NCBI GenBank assembly: GCA_009103225.1
Contig: RHPI01002368.1
Coordinates: 327,977 to 391,976, forward strand
Direction: 5' to 3'
Source of the DNA: Chlorokybus atmophyticus
Lineage: Eukaryota > Streptophyta > Chlorokybophyceae > Chlorokybales > Chlorokybaceae
Length of the DNA stretch: 64,000 nt
Shown: piece after piece, positions 35,614-47,074 of the stretch
Position numbering within the stretch: the first letter of the stretch is position 1
Layout of the letters: each line of letters begins with the position of its first letter
Translations under genes and position numbers: made by a program
The notes under the pieces: model-generated
Database searches by the model: none
What the model was told of the DNA's origin: nothing
Seen by the model: the letters and a program-made list of their open reading frames with translations, nothing else

Positions 35614-38600
35614 ATGCTTCGCACGGAGCAGGAGCTGCGGCGCGACATTGACGAGCTCCAGAGGCAGAAGCGGGAGGTAAGAGTCTGAACTGCATAGTTG
35701 CATGCACGCAAGCAGTTCGCTTCATGCCGTCAAATTCATCCTCCATGAGCTTGATGTAGACTCACAGTATACTATTAATGCATGCCAGCGTGATGCTGAT
35801 GTAGTGCGGTAAAACCCCTTTGTGTGTGCATGGCCAAGCTGCTCAAAACTGTTGCACATCAATTCGACTGTGAGCACAAACCAATTGTAGTAATACACCT
35901 ATACATTAGTTCAGAGCCACCAAGCACCAGCATTGAACAATGCAGCATGTAGACATTGTATGCAGCAAGTTTTTAAGAAAGTGATTGGATTACATGCTGC
36001 AAGTCAATTAAGTTGGACATTATCGCTGACGTGACTTGGCGTTGACTCGCAGCTTGATGCCCGCTTGCGAGGCGGCTTTGCTGGGCGCGGGCGGGGTGGG
36101 TTTGGATTTGCTCGTAATGGCGAAGCACCACACCATCTAGAAAACAATGGACGGGGCGCACGGGTCAGTGCAAAGCAAACATTCACATCAATACATTTTA
36201 GACTGCGGCTTGGACAAGTGCTGAAGTGGTACACAACACGACAACAGATACATTCTTGTGGACACATGCTTGCGTGCAATCACCTCATTGTTGCACAAAG
36301 CTGTTGCGTGATTCTATCAGGATGCATCACGTGGCGGAGCCAATCGAGGCCGCTTTGCTGGACGGCTCGGCAGATACGTACCTCCACATTCCTCACTGCA
36401 TGTAAGGTTTACCTGAATACTTACTGTTATTGGCAGTTTGCTCGCTGCATGCAGCCAACAATGCTTGCCACAAACACGCGACTGCATGTGGTTGTAGTTG
36501 TGCCAGCATCTTTACACACTCAATGTTGCATGGAGCTTGCTGTTTGTTTTGTGCTGTGAAACATTCGTTACTCGTTTTCCAGGCTGATACTGGAGATGCG
36601 CCCATGGAGGACGCTGGGCTGCCGGCAAGGAAAAAACGCATCATGTCAGCGGTGCGGTGCTTTGAGTTAATCATCTACAACATATTGCTGGACTGTTTGC
36701 ATGTGGCAGTCCTGAACTGTAACCTGCGGTTATGTTCATCAATTGCAGATCAGCGGTGCTCAAGCAGCAGATACTCGAGACACCAATGCGGTTGAACCAG
36801 ATGAAGCGGAAGAGTTGGGGCGGGTGGGTGCAATTGCATGATGGCGCATAGCGGCCAAAACAGCGCAGCAGGAAAGGCAGCATTGAAGTACATAATTTAA
36901 CTTGTGTCACACAGGCCGAGCGCCAGCGAGCCGAGGCAGTAGCTGGCGATGGAGAAGAGGCTCCCACAACTGCTCCGAGCAGAATGGAGCGTGCAAGACC
37001 AGGCCGGAGACCAGATCCTGTATGTGCATGCAAGCTGAGCCATTTCATGCGTTACTTTGCTGGTTTCCTGTTGGGATATCAGTGTTGTTTGCTGATGCTT
37101 GCGTTTACTTTTTAGAACTTTGACCCACCAGAGCCACAGCAACGGCCACCAGGGCAGCCTGAAGACGCCTTAACAAAGAAACGCAACAGGCGAATGTTTG
37201 GGGTGCTGCTTGGCACGCTCGATGTAAGTGTATGACTGGTGATCAACACCCTCTACTGAACTTCATGTCCAGTTACACGGGTATGAGCAGTTGTCTTGTA
37301 TCTGAGCCTATTGACATATGCAATGCGTGTTCAAGAGGTTTCGGCAAGAAGAGAAGTTGTCAACTGCAGCTGCTCGGCAAGCAGAAGCATTGAAGAAGGT
37401 ACTTTGGGCATTGCTTGTGTTACGCAGTAGTGTACACCCTTGTGCATGTCGCTGATTGCTTATTGCTGCATCGCTGCATGACAGGCAGAAGAGCGAGCAG
37501 CTCAAGACCGTGTAAGGATACTGCAAGAGCAGCGTGCGAACGAGCGAGCTAAACGAGAAGAAGAGATGGTGGGTCTTTTCAACAGGTCCATTGTTGTGTA
37601 TTATTGTGCTCCTAGCGCTTGCTCTGGTGCATCCAAGCACGCAATCCGTAAGAGCAGTCTCATGGACATTGCAACCGCCAGCAGTGCACGCCAATTCCAG
37701 CTGAGCTGGTCCAGTTGCTGACAATCAGTTTTGCAGGCTTTGAGAAACAAGATCGTGGAGAAAACGGAAGAGCGGCACGTTGAGCTGTTGTTCTTGCGCT
37801 GGCAAGCACAACATCAAAGACTGTCTTTGTTCCATAGGTGCGTGTTTACTTGGTTGCGTATGGGCGAGCGCGCTCAACATCCAATCGTGATTGGGGAGCT
37901 GTCATGCCTTGATCTTTGTGTAGCATGCCGGAATGCCTTGGCATAGACTGTGCATAATGTTCGCTGTGCGTTACATGCAGGACAAAGGCACAGCCCAGTA
38001 TATACTACATGCCAAAGCAACCTTCACAAGCTACGGATCAGATTCTCAAGCAGCAACAAGAGGCAAGCTGCACTTATCATGTTGCTGTTGCTTTCACATG
38101 ATCCTGTAAGTACAAAGGCTGAGTTTTTGGTGCTTTGGCTTCCTCAGGAACTTCAAGAGCGCGATAAGACTTCCGTAGAGCGCCTTGCCACACTAAAGAG
38201 TGAAGCACTTGAGATGTTGCATGCAAGGAGGAACCAAAGAGGGAACAGGGGGCAGGTATCTTGCACTGAGTGCAGCTTGCAGTGGTCATCAGTGCATCAG
38301 GTTGTTTTCACCCTTCACATACGCAGCAGCTACCAAGTTCAAGGCTTTCCTATATTTTGGACTTGACATGCACATGTACCAGTTGTTTTGTTCCTTGTGT
38401 GTTGACCACCGATCTGAACACATCATGGTTTCTACACACTTCTTTGCATGTGTAAGTGTGCACTGTCGTTGCTGTCAAACAGGCCAATTCGCAAACAAGG
38501 TCGTTGTCAAAGACATGTCCTGTGCACTGCTGTGTTTTGCTGAGCATGCTGAAGCTCATGATTGCCTGCTGCTCACAGGCCACCGCACCACAAGCTGATG

Positions 38601-38755
38601 GAGAAGAGATGGACCAGGAGGATGCGCCCAAGGGGCCGCGCAGACGCAGAGCACAGGCGGAGGAGGAAGAGGAAGATATTGAAGTGGACGCCGAAGGCGT
38701 GCGCAAGGAGGAGCTTGTAGATGCTGCAAACATAGAAGACATCATGAAGGAATGA
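35614..38755 (+). CDS. pinin (PNN/SDK/memA-domain RNA-processing protein)
   Basis: Pinin associates with the exon-junction and splicing machinery (family knowledge). Thirteen exons: 35614-35676, 36053-36163, 36321-36377, 36583-36651, 36749-36823, 36915-37019, 37116-37223, 37336-37398, 37485-37568, 37737-37837, 37981-38062, 38148-38255 and 38579-38755, giving about 400 aa. The pinin/SDK/memA domain starts at KKRNRRMFGVLLGTLDRF, its signature, and runs through a charged coiled-coil-like stretch with REEEM, RHVELLFLRWQ and SIYYMPKQP. The N-terminus is a short helix (RDIDELQRQKRE) plus an RGG-like region; the C-terminus is strongly acidic and ends EDIMKE. Intron 38063-38147 begins GCAAG, a GC-AG intron with phase preserved. 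The start is the only in-frame ATG upstream of exon 2. Confidence 0.92.
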
Positions 38756-39272
38756 TGGCATGCGGCACTAAAGTTATTACTGTTCTTGCGAGCTGCCATG
38801 TATTGATCTATGCACACTGTTAATGCCAAATGGACGCCAGCGGGGCAGTTTTCACTCAAAGCACTTAAACCTAGGTAGTGCACACAATCAAACCGGTATG
38901 CACAAAAGTGGTCATTCACTGAGCAACCTTTGCAAGGTTTACGCAACAAGAACCAGTTATGCATATGTCTGATGAACCAACATGGCTGTGCAAACACCAC
39001 CAAGCAACGCCGCAATGCATGTCGTCTAAACATGTAGCAGATCCATGTCATAAAGAAGAGTGCGGTAGTGCAATATGTCATGCTTTGGTGAGGTAAGCAG
39101 ATAGGTTGATAGTGTCGCAGCTGTTGGTGTGGAGATCCCAAAGTCTGGTGCCAGAAATTGGGCCTGCAGCAGTGGTAGGCATGACTGCTGAGTGCCGACC
39201 TCATGTGTACAAAATATGCAATGCGGTGCATGTGAACATGCATGTATGCACAGCCACAGCGTGTCATACTGC
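38756..39272. other. spacer downstream of pinin
   Basis: This holds the 3' flank of pinin. A long minus-strand frame crossing from the pinin last exon shows no family resemblance and is probably chance. No gene is called. Confidence 0.4.
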
Positions 39273-40020
39273 TGTAACAATACCACTTCTGACGTGCTGG
39301 TCGGAGCTTGGCAAACTTATGCACAAGCATTAAAAACTTACAGCGGAAGTCCTACCAGCACCACGGTGCAGGAGAAGTTGCGGCAGCGCACCAAGGGAGG
39401 AGAGGATGACCACCAACCTCTCACACGGCTCCAGCCCCAGGCACACCCACTATTAAGCCTTTATACCACTTGCTGTTCTTTCGGCCTGGCACACAGAATG
39501 TCCAAGGCCCAAGGCCTTGACACTGTGTGCTGACCTATCAGCACAAGCTGACCTTGTCCAACACAGGACATCAACCACGGGAATATTAAACTCCCTCGAT
39601 TTTCCATGGGAGTAACACCTCCTACCTCGGAATTGCAAACTTAAGCTCTCCTAGTACGTTGATACTTGCGGGTTACCCACAGGCATTACTTAGCCTTGCG
39701 ACTGTCACATCTGTGGCAAATCGCACTACTACAGTATAGATTCTGTGGTTTGCCAGCTTGGCTCTTTCTTGGAGCTGTTACTTACTGTGGCAACTCGTAG
39801 GTTTGCGCTCACAAAGCCTCAAGCATTGGCGAGCTCTGTGCCAACCCTCATCAATGCCTTGTGTAGTTCATCATACTCAAGGCCCCATGAGCAGACCTAC
39901 ATAAGAGCATACCCCATAAGCACTACACTTGCTTACGAGGAATGAGTCCCTACTGAGTCTCATCTTACTAACTGAAGTAAGGAATAGAGAATGACTTTCG
40001 CCAACCCTATAGGTGTGACA
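39273..40020 (-). repeat. gypsy 3' LTR (748 bp)
   Basis: Direct-repeat partner of 44893-45817. It has many substitutions and lacks the 180-bp segment. Confidence 0.9.
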
Positions 40021-40031
40021 TTCCTCCCCAC
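40021..40031 (-). other. gypsy polypurine tract
   Basis: On the minus strand GTGGGGAGGAA directly precedes the 3' LTR, the expected position for the plus-strand primer of an LTR element. Confidence 0.75.
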
Positions 40032-40458
40032 TTGCATTGTAACGCCCGCGTTGTAAAAGATGGGCCTCCTTGTCCCGCGTATAAACCGCTGAAGGGTTGG
40101 CCACTTGAGTGGCTGTGCTCCACATGAAAGTTGTGCAAGTCGTGGGAGTAAACAAGCCAACTCTTATACTAAGTACCAGTTGTTGCGGTGTTGGTATGTC
40201 ACATGAAGAGGTTGCAGGCGTGCGTCCACGCTCTTGCAACTGAGCACAAGCTCAAGTGGCGCTTGTGGATTGGAGCTCATTCTCAAACTCGTATAGCTTG
40301 GCAGCACAGTTTGCCAAGTGAGAAATGGGCTCCCAAGTGTTCTTTACCATAACCAAGCCACTTCATCAAGTATTGACTTGAAAAGTATTTCTTATATTTT
40401 TTAAATCGTTTGCCGACGATGGCCTCAACCTCGACGAGGAGGCGGTTGCACTGGACCG

Positions 40459-41479
40459 TCACTCTTGTATGGTTTCAACAATACCTCGTGGAACACATTG
40501 TACCCTCATGCTGTTTGGCAACTCTAGCCGAAAGGCATGTTCACTAAGCTTGTCAGGAATGCAAAATGGCCTTAGCCACCTAGGTAGCAACTTGCGTACC
40601 CCGCTTGTCTTGAGTCGAATGTTTTTTAAACTTAACAGCACTTGGTCTCCCACTTGCAGATCATCACCAGGCCTATATTGCATGTCGGCATACGTTTTCC
40701 GCATGTCTTGTGCTGCTCTCAGGCAGTCTTGTGCACTTCCCAACACGGCATGCATGTTTTTTGTAAACTCCGTAGCCGTCGGCACTTTTTTTAAACGACT
40801 CGACGCTTAAAGACATGGGTATAAACACATGACGGACGTAATTTGAATATAGCGGCATGCTACATAGCGACTCATGCCATGCATTGTTCACGACAAACTC
40901 AGTCAATGGCAAGTACACATCCCAGTCATCAAACTTGGGTGACGTGTGTAGTGGCGCAGTACATCTTCTGGTACTTGATTTGCGCACTCCGTCTGTCCGG
41001 CACTCTGCGGGTCGTAAGCAGTGCTTAAGCTTTGCTTGGTCCTTAAGTAACGGCACACAGCCTGCCAAAGTGGGCTGACAAACTTGGAATCTCTGTTGGA
41101 TACCAACTCTCTAGGTACGCCGTGTAACTAAATACTGAGTTGATAAAGACAAACGCAAACTATTGCCCATCTGTGTTGATGCGACAAGGTTTGAATTTGA
41201 CCATCTTTGTCAAGCGATCAGCGATGGCGATGACAGCGTTGTGTCCTTTCTTTGTCACTTATAGATCTGTGATAAGATCCATGCTCACACTCTCCCACCG
41301 ATAGTTGGGAGTAGCCAACGGCTTGAGCAGGCCTGCTGGCTTGTTATGCGAAGCCTTGTTTTGTAACAAGTGTCACAGCATGCGACATACTTGGATGCAT
41401 CAGCAACCAAGATCGGCCACCAATACTGTCTCTGCAACTGCTTGATGCTCTTTGCCATACCCATGTGCCCGCTGTACAC
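40459..41479 (-). pseudogene. gypsy integrase remnant
   Basis: The H2C2 zinc region is visible as YSGHMGMAKSIKQL with downstream CCDTCYKTR (41479-41285). The core follows in another frame with VSNRDSKFVSPLWQ and STAYDPQSAGQTE (41106-40900), and a C-terminal part with YRPGDDLQVGDQVLL and RKLLPRWLRPF (40785-40459). Frame breaks separate the three. No chromodomain is evident. Confidence 0.82.
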
Positions 41480-41921
41480 GGTATTGTATGCCTTGAACAG
41501 ACACTCTTACATTAAGCCGCATGTGTCCGGCACAATCAACTTGCCCTCGCGGTACCATAACCCTTTATGACAAGTGATCTTGTCATCTGCCTGCCTTCAG
41601 CATGTCAATAAACCATGTGTCAAGTGCATAAGCATTAGCCAAACACCTAGTAATGTCTTCCACATCAATAGCCATAGAGCCCTTCCCACTTAGCCTGTGG
41701 TTTGCCACTGGTGCTTCCAGCAGTGCTTTCAAGCGTTTTGGGCAAATCGCTAGTCTTAGGCTTACGTATTGCCTCTGGTGTCTGATTGATAGCTCTTTCG
41801 AGCTAAGATGGCAACTCGCAAGTACTGGCACTAGTCTCACTTGACTGTGCCCACCCTTGGCTTCGTGCACGTGTTGTCACTGCCAGCAGCAATGGCGAAC
41901 AACTGAAAGGGTCTACCATGT

Positions 41922-42290
41922 TCACTCGCCTTGATCTATAAACCCATGTAAGTTGAATCGCGACAAGTACTCAGCCCACCTCGCTTGTCTTCTCGATAAG
42001 GTTGGTTGGGTCTGAAAGAAAACAAGGGGGTTGTAGTCAGTGATCACAGTGAACCCGCCTTCCACCCCCGCTCGATAGCAATGCCACTCCTGTAGCGCGT
42101 GATCCACCCCCAACAACTCTTGCTCGGTTGTCGTATGGTTCTTCTCTGCTGGAGAGAACTTCTTGCTAACATAAGCAAGGGGGTGCCCACTCTGAAACAA
42201 TACAGCACAAGTGCCCTCAACAGATGCGTTGCAAATTGCCTCAAGGGGCTTAGTGAAATCCAACGACTGCAATACCGGCGCTGTAACCAA
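41922..42290 (-). pseudogene. gypsy RNase H domain remnant
   Basis: ICNASVEGTCAVLFQ, PLAYVSKKFSPAEKN, TTTEQELLGV and FTVITDYNPLVFF give the Ty3/gypsy RNase H pattern. The first catalytic Asp (usually TDAS) is Asn here, which should abolish activity. Confidence 0.85.
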
Positions 42291-42369
42291 AGCCTTTTTG
42301 ATGGACTCAACGGCCTCATGTTACCTTTGAGTCCATAAGAAAGGCAATGACCGTCTCCACATGATCTTG

Positions 42370-43206
42370 TCATGTAACAAATTGGTGAGAGAAGCAATTC
42401 GCAACGAATACCCCAAGATATACTTGCAAAAATAGTTGCTCAAGCCTAAGAACGCGCGCAGCTCGTGCACGTTTTGCGGCTAGGCCACTCTTTGACCTTT
42501 GGCAACTTTCTTTGGGCCCGAGCGCACGCCCTCTTTGCTTACATTGTGGCCAAGAAACGCAAGTTCCGCCTTGCCAAACTCGCACTTGGGCATGTCAGCA
42601 TATATACGATGCGCACGCAACGTTTTCAACACATCGCGCACATGCGCGGTGTGCAAAGCGACGTCTTTGCTAAACACGAGTATATCATCATAATATACAA
42701 GCACTGTCTTACCCATCAGCTTGGGAAACACACGGTTCATCATAGCTTGAATGTGGCTGGCGATTTGTCAGCCCAAAAAGGAGCACTTTGTAGTGAAAGT
42801 GGCCCAGCGGCGTACATAACGCTGTCTTTGGCACATCTTACGGCGTGACACGTATGTGGTGGTACCCACTGATTAGGGCCAAGGAGCTGAACACCGAGGC
42901 TCCGCTTAATTGATCAAGCAAAACATCTATCCTTCGCAGCGGATTCATATTCTTGGTCAACTTATATAAGGCCCAATAGTCTACGCACATGCATAGCCGG
43001 CTATCCGTTTTCGGCACGAACAGGATGGGTGCCTCAAAGGGAGAGCTACTTGGCTCGATCAATCCCTTTGCAAGCAAGGCCTTGTTCTGCCCCTCCATGT
43101 TCGCACATTCAGCTGGACTCAGCCTAAGCACAGGTCTGAACGGAGGTTGCGCACCCAACTCGAAAGGGATCGTATGCCATACATCCCTCTCAGGTGGCAA
43201 ATCAGA
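42370..43206 (-). pseudogene. gypsy reverse transcriptase remnant
   Basis: Motifs visible in order on the minus strand: SSPFEAPILFVPKTD, SLALISGYHHI, then after a stop at 42838 a segment with FHYKVLLFGL, a one-base frame change near 42760, and the catalytic VYYDDILVFSKD (near 42700). ELAFLGHNVS and RAFLGLSNYF follow, interrupted by another stop near 42480. The YDD box is intact but the frame is not. Confidence 0.85.
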
Positions 43207-43731
43207 CTATTTAGCTTCAAACACATCAGCACACTCAGACAACAGACCTTTCAAAGCCGCGTCTTGCGGTTTGCCATTAGTGTCATCAATTGCAGTGGTA
43301 GGGCTGTCCGGGGCAAATGGCCGGACTAGCACCATAAGGGGTTGAGCTCCATGACGAACCGCCCTCTTCATCTGCAAAGCACTCAACAAACAACATGAGA
43401 CATCAGTACCAGATTTGTCATCACTTGCAGTGGATACGACATCGTGCCCATATGCGCGCAGGGTCACACGACCTCGCCCTTTGCATACATTGCAAAGTTT
43501 GGTGTCTGCGTCCGTGCACAAGCCACATGCTTGCTCCCAATGGCCGCCAACAATGCCATCCACGCCTGGCACCTCAACTGGGATGACCAAGAACTCCGGC
43601 TGAGCATAATAGCCCTGCACATGCACGGACAAGCGCACGACTCCGCGCACAAGAAACTCATGCTTGTTTAAGGTCACAACCGTGTCATCACACTTGGTGA
43701 CACGAATGCCAAAGCGCCGCAAGAGACTCAC
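43207..43731 (-). pseudogene. gypsy gag-pol region upstream of RT (protease-like, uncertain)
   Basis: A 174-codon frame precedes the RT, ends at an in-frame TAG (43207-43209) and continues in the same frame with the RT N-terminus. By position it should include the retropepsin. I see no clear DSG/DTG triad, so the protease label is positional. Further upstream (43800-44410) only gag-like fragments remain. Confidence 0.45.
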
Positions 43732-44892
43732 GCACGAAGTTTTCCAGCGTGCACGTGTCTATCATGAGATGCACGGTACATGCGTTCAACGCCTAAGTTA
43801 CCGACGCCTTGAACAGCCAAGTCAAATCAAAGGCACTTACCTTATGGACGGTAGGAGGGTCATACAACACATGCATATGCCCCTTTCCTACCTCGACCTC
43901 GTACAAGACCTGCATCCCTTTAAGAAGAGTCCACAATCCGGGACGCTTTAGTACAATGACGCATGCACTTGTTGTGCGCACTCTTGCTCTTGCAGTCAAC
44001 ATAGTGCTTGAGCATGCTTAACAACTTGTTAGCAAGCACATTGAGCAAAACACATTAGCCCGCTCAATCATGCTGCATAAATTGAGCAATCATATGGATC
44101 TCAACTAATTCCCGCACACAGCAACATTGCATGGTAGCGGAAGGCGTGACATCAAGTCACTAAGCACATGGCTTATTGGTATCCATCGAGCAACTAGGCA
44201 ATGGCAATCCTTATTGCATGCATGGCTTCTTGCTATCTTCAAGCTCCTCGTACATAAAAACATGGCCCCGAGTGGCGTCCGCCTCAGCCTCATTGAGCTG
44301 AGCTTCACGGTTGCGCTTTCAATCTCAGTGACCATGTTGTGCATCATTGGATGCTTCAACATGTCCTCCATGAGAGATTTGATCAGCTCTCGACAATTGC
44401 AATTAAGCAATGTCGGCCTCGTGTTGTTGTTGCAACCCTGTCACTTGCTCACACAATGTGGCAACCAAAGCGGTCAACTGTTGAGTGGTCTTGGCAACAT
44501 TATTGCTCAAAGGTACCTCTTCAAATGCTGTATGCTGTTGCTTGGCCACCCACAATGGGCGAACCAACACCACACGGTGTGGTCACCGTTACCGGATGCA
44601 CACACGCGCTCACGCGCACGCGAGCAGCAAAGTGCAGCAAAGTGCAGATGCATGTGCAATGCTTTGCACAAGCAGCAATGCACACAATCAATGCCAAGAT
44701 CAGCGTGCAGAACGGCCCACACCTAGCATGCAAGTGCGTGTGCAGCTGCTACGATCAACTAGCACGCACAATCGGCATGAAAACACTGCCATGCAGCGCA
44801 TGCATGCAAAGAATGCAACGTGTGCACCGTTCAGCAAGTGCACAAGCTGGTGGACAAGCATGCAAGGCCCTGAAAACAAGCTCCGAGTCCAA

Positions 44893-45817
44893 TGTAACAA
44901 TACCACTTCTTACTTGCTAGTTGGGGCTTGGCAAACTCATGCACAAGCATCCGGAACTTACAGCGGAAGTCCTACCAGCACCACGGTGCAGGAGAAGTTG
45001 CGGCAGTGCACCAAGGGAGGAGAGGATGACCACCAACCTCTCACACAGCTCCAGCCCTAGGCACACCCACGCCCACGCCCACGCCCACCACACCCACACT
45101 CACACACCCCACACCACACCCCACAAGGGATGAGGGGGAGAGCCCCTTCAACAGTTACTAGCCAGGCACCCCACACACAAGTGGCCCTCAAGTGGTGAAC
45201 ACACTCTAATCCCACTCAAGGTTGCTACGAAGCCTTTATACCACTTGCTGCTCTTTTGGCCTCACACACAAAATGTCCAGCACACAGTGACAAGGCCCAA
45301 GACCTTGTCACTGTGTGCTGACCTATCAGCACAAGCTGACCTTGTTTAACACAGGACATCAACTTCGGGAATATCAAACTCCCTCGATTTTCCATAAGAG
45401 TAACAATCCTACCTCGAAATTGCAAACTTAAGCTCTCTTAGTACATTAATACTAGCGGATTACCCACAGGCATCACTTAGCCTTGCGACTGTCACATCTG
45501 TGGCAAATCGCACTACTACAGTGTAGATCCTGTGGTTTGCCAACTTGGCTCTCTTTTTTAGAGGTGTCACTTACTGCGGTAACTCGTAGGTTTGGGCTCA
45601 CAAAGCCTCAAGCATTGGCGAGCTCTGTGCCAACCCTCATCAATGCCTTGTGTAGTTCATCATACGGAAGGCCCTATGAGCTCATGAGCAGACCTACATA
45701 AGAGCATACCCCATAAGCACTACACTTGCTTACAAGGAACGAGTCCCTACTGAGTCTTATCTTACTAACTGAAGTAAGAAATGGAAAATGACTTTCGCCA
45801 GCCCTATAGGTGTGGCA
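44893..45817 (-). repeat. gypsy 5' LTR (925 bp)
   Basis: It matches the 3' LTR along its length except for about 180 extra bases (about 45055-45235). The extra segment contains a CCCACG/CACAC microsatellite. An 18-bp-arm hairpin lies at 45280-45322. Confidence 0.9.
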
Positions 45818-45822
45818 ATTGC

Positions 45823-47074
45823 AACAAGAAGCAACGCTAGCCACATTACCTGCATACGACCTATGGCCCCTTGTCTCACAATACGCACCATAATAGCCTA
45901 CCGCGAGACGCGTTGTGATGTGAAGCATGTTGGTACATGCAGGTACCGTGCTGCTGCTGCGCCTGCTGTCGGCATCGTCCTTGGTTGGTTGGCGTGCACT
46001 TAGCTAGCCAGCCCCCTTAGCACTAGGGCTGATACTATGAACTGTGACCGATGCTTGATTGTGCGCTTGCTTGTGTGCTTGTGTGCTACTAGTGTGCTTC
46101 CATTGGGGGCCCCTACCTTTTACCTTATGCATGTGTGATGCAGGTTCAAACAAGCAAGTTGCTGCATAGGGTACAGCATAGGGGCCAACAAGCAACCACA
46201 GCAGCTAGCAGCAACGCAACCACAATAAAAACAATAAACACCACAGCAGACGACAAGCAACTCAGAGCTAGCTAGCTACACTAAGCGGGCTGCTACCTGT
46301 GTGCAATGTGTAGGCAATGGCAGTTAGGACAGATCTGCAAAACTACTTGCACAAGGTAGGGGGTAGGCAAAGGCAAAGGTTATGTCGTGCTGAAAGGCAG
46401 GGGAATGGACATCGACGACGACAATGCTGACAAGCCGATGGTAACAACCAGCCCTCGCCGCCAGTAGCCTCGTGGCTTGCTTTTACCTATCGCAACTTAC
46501 ACCACAACGGCTGCAGGCTAATAGCCTTTGGTGTTAGGGTAAAACAGGCAGATTTTGCATCACACAGTGTGCAAGCAGATCTGCTAGCAGATGTGAGACT
46601 CCAAGCATACAGCAGGCATGTAAAGTAATGCTCCCCACTGGTGACAAGTGCTCACCCATCATTGCCGGTGGCCGCAGCAACCGCAATAACATGAAACAAA
46701 TGTCTATATGTGGAAATAAACACAATGCATGTACAAAAACGATACGATGATGTGCCAGCATGCATGGTGTGCCCACAAACTAAGTGACATGCACACCGTG
46801 TCTGCAGGTGCAGCCATACGTGCTTTGTTGGGTCGAGAAGAGTCGAGGGTCACATTGTCTGGGACAGCTGCGGAGAAAGACATGCTTGCTAGGTATGCTA
46901 CGACAACACGCTGTAGCATCTCAACAAAAGCAAAAGACAACCCAGCCTTCGGGGTCACCAGTGCTTGTGTGCTGGGCTGCGCGGTTGCGTGGAGACGATT
47001 CACCACAGTGTACATGCTGTGCTGTAGGACACACAGTTAACAAGCCTCTACTATGGGTAGTGATGTTTACACAG
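45823..47074. other. spacer with two exon-like segments
   Basis: Most of this stretch has no recognisable gene. It includes the first two exon-like segments of the unrecognised gene described at 46405-49842. Confidence 0.35.

Larger units (their letters stand above)
39273..45817 (-). mobile_element. Ty3/gypsy LTR retrotransposon, decayed
   Basis: About 6.5 kb on the minus strand, bounded by LTRs with TGTAACAATACC...GTGACA-type ends. The flanks ACTGC (39268-39272) and ATTGC (45818-45822) fit an old 5-bp target duplication with one change. In element order: 5' LTR, a plausible primer site TGGACTCGGAGC just inside it, degraded gag/protease, RT, RNase H, integrase, and a polypurine tract GTGGGGAGGAA (40021-40031) next to the 3' LTR. 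RT-RNaseH-integrase order identifies Ty3/gypsy. Several in-frame stops and at least one frameshift show this copy is dead. Confidence 0.9.

Noticed and set aside
38350-39330. 326-codon minus-strand frame
   Set aside because: It overlaps the pinin last exon in antisense, has atypical composition and no family resemblance.
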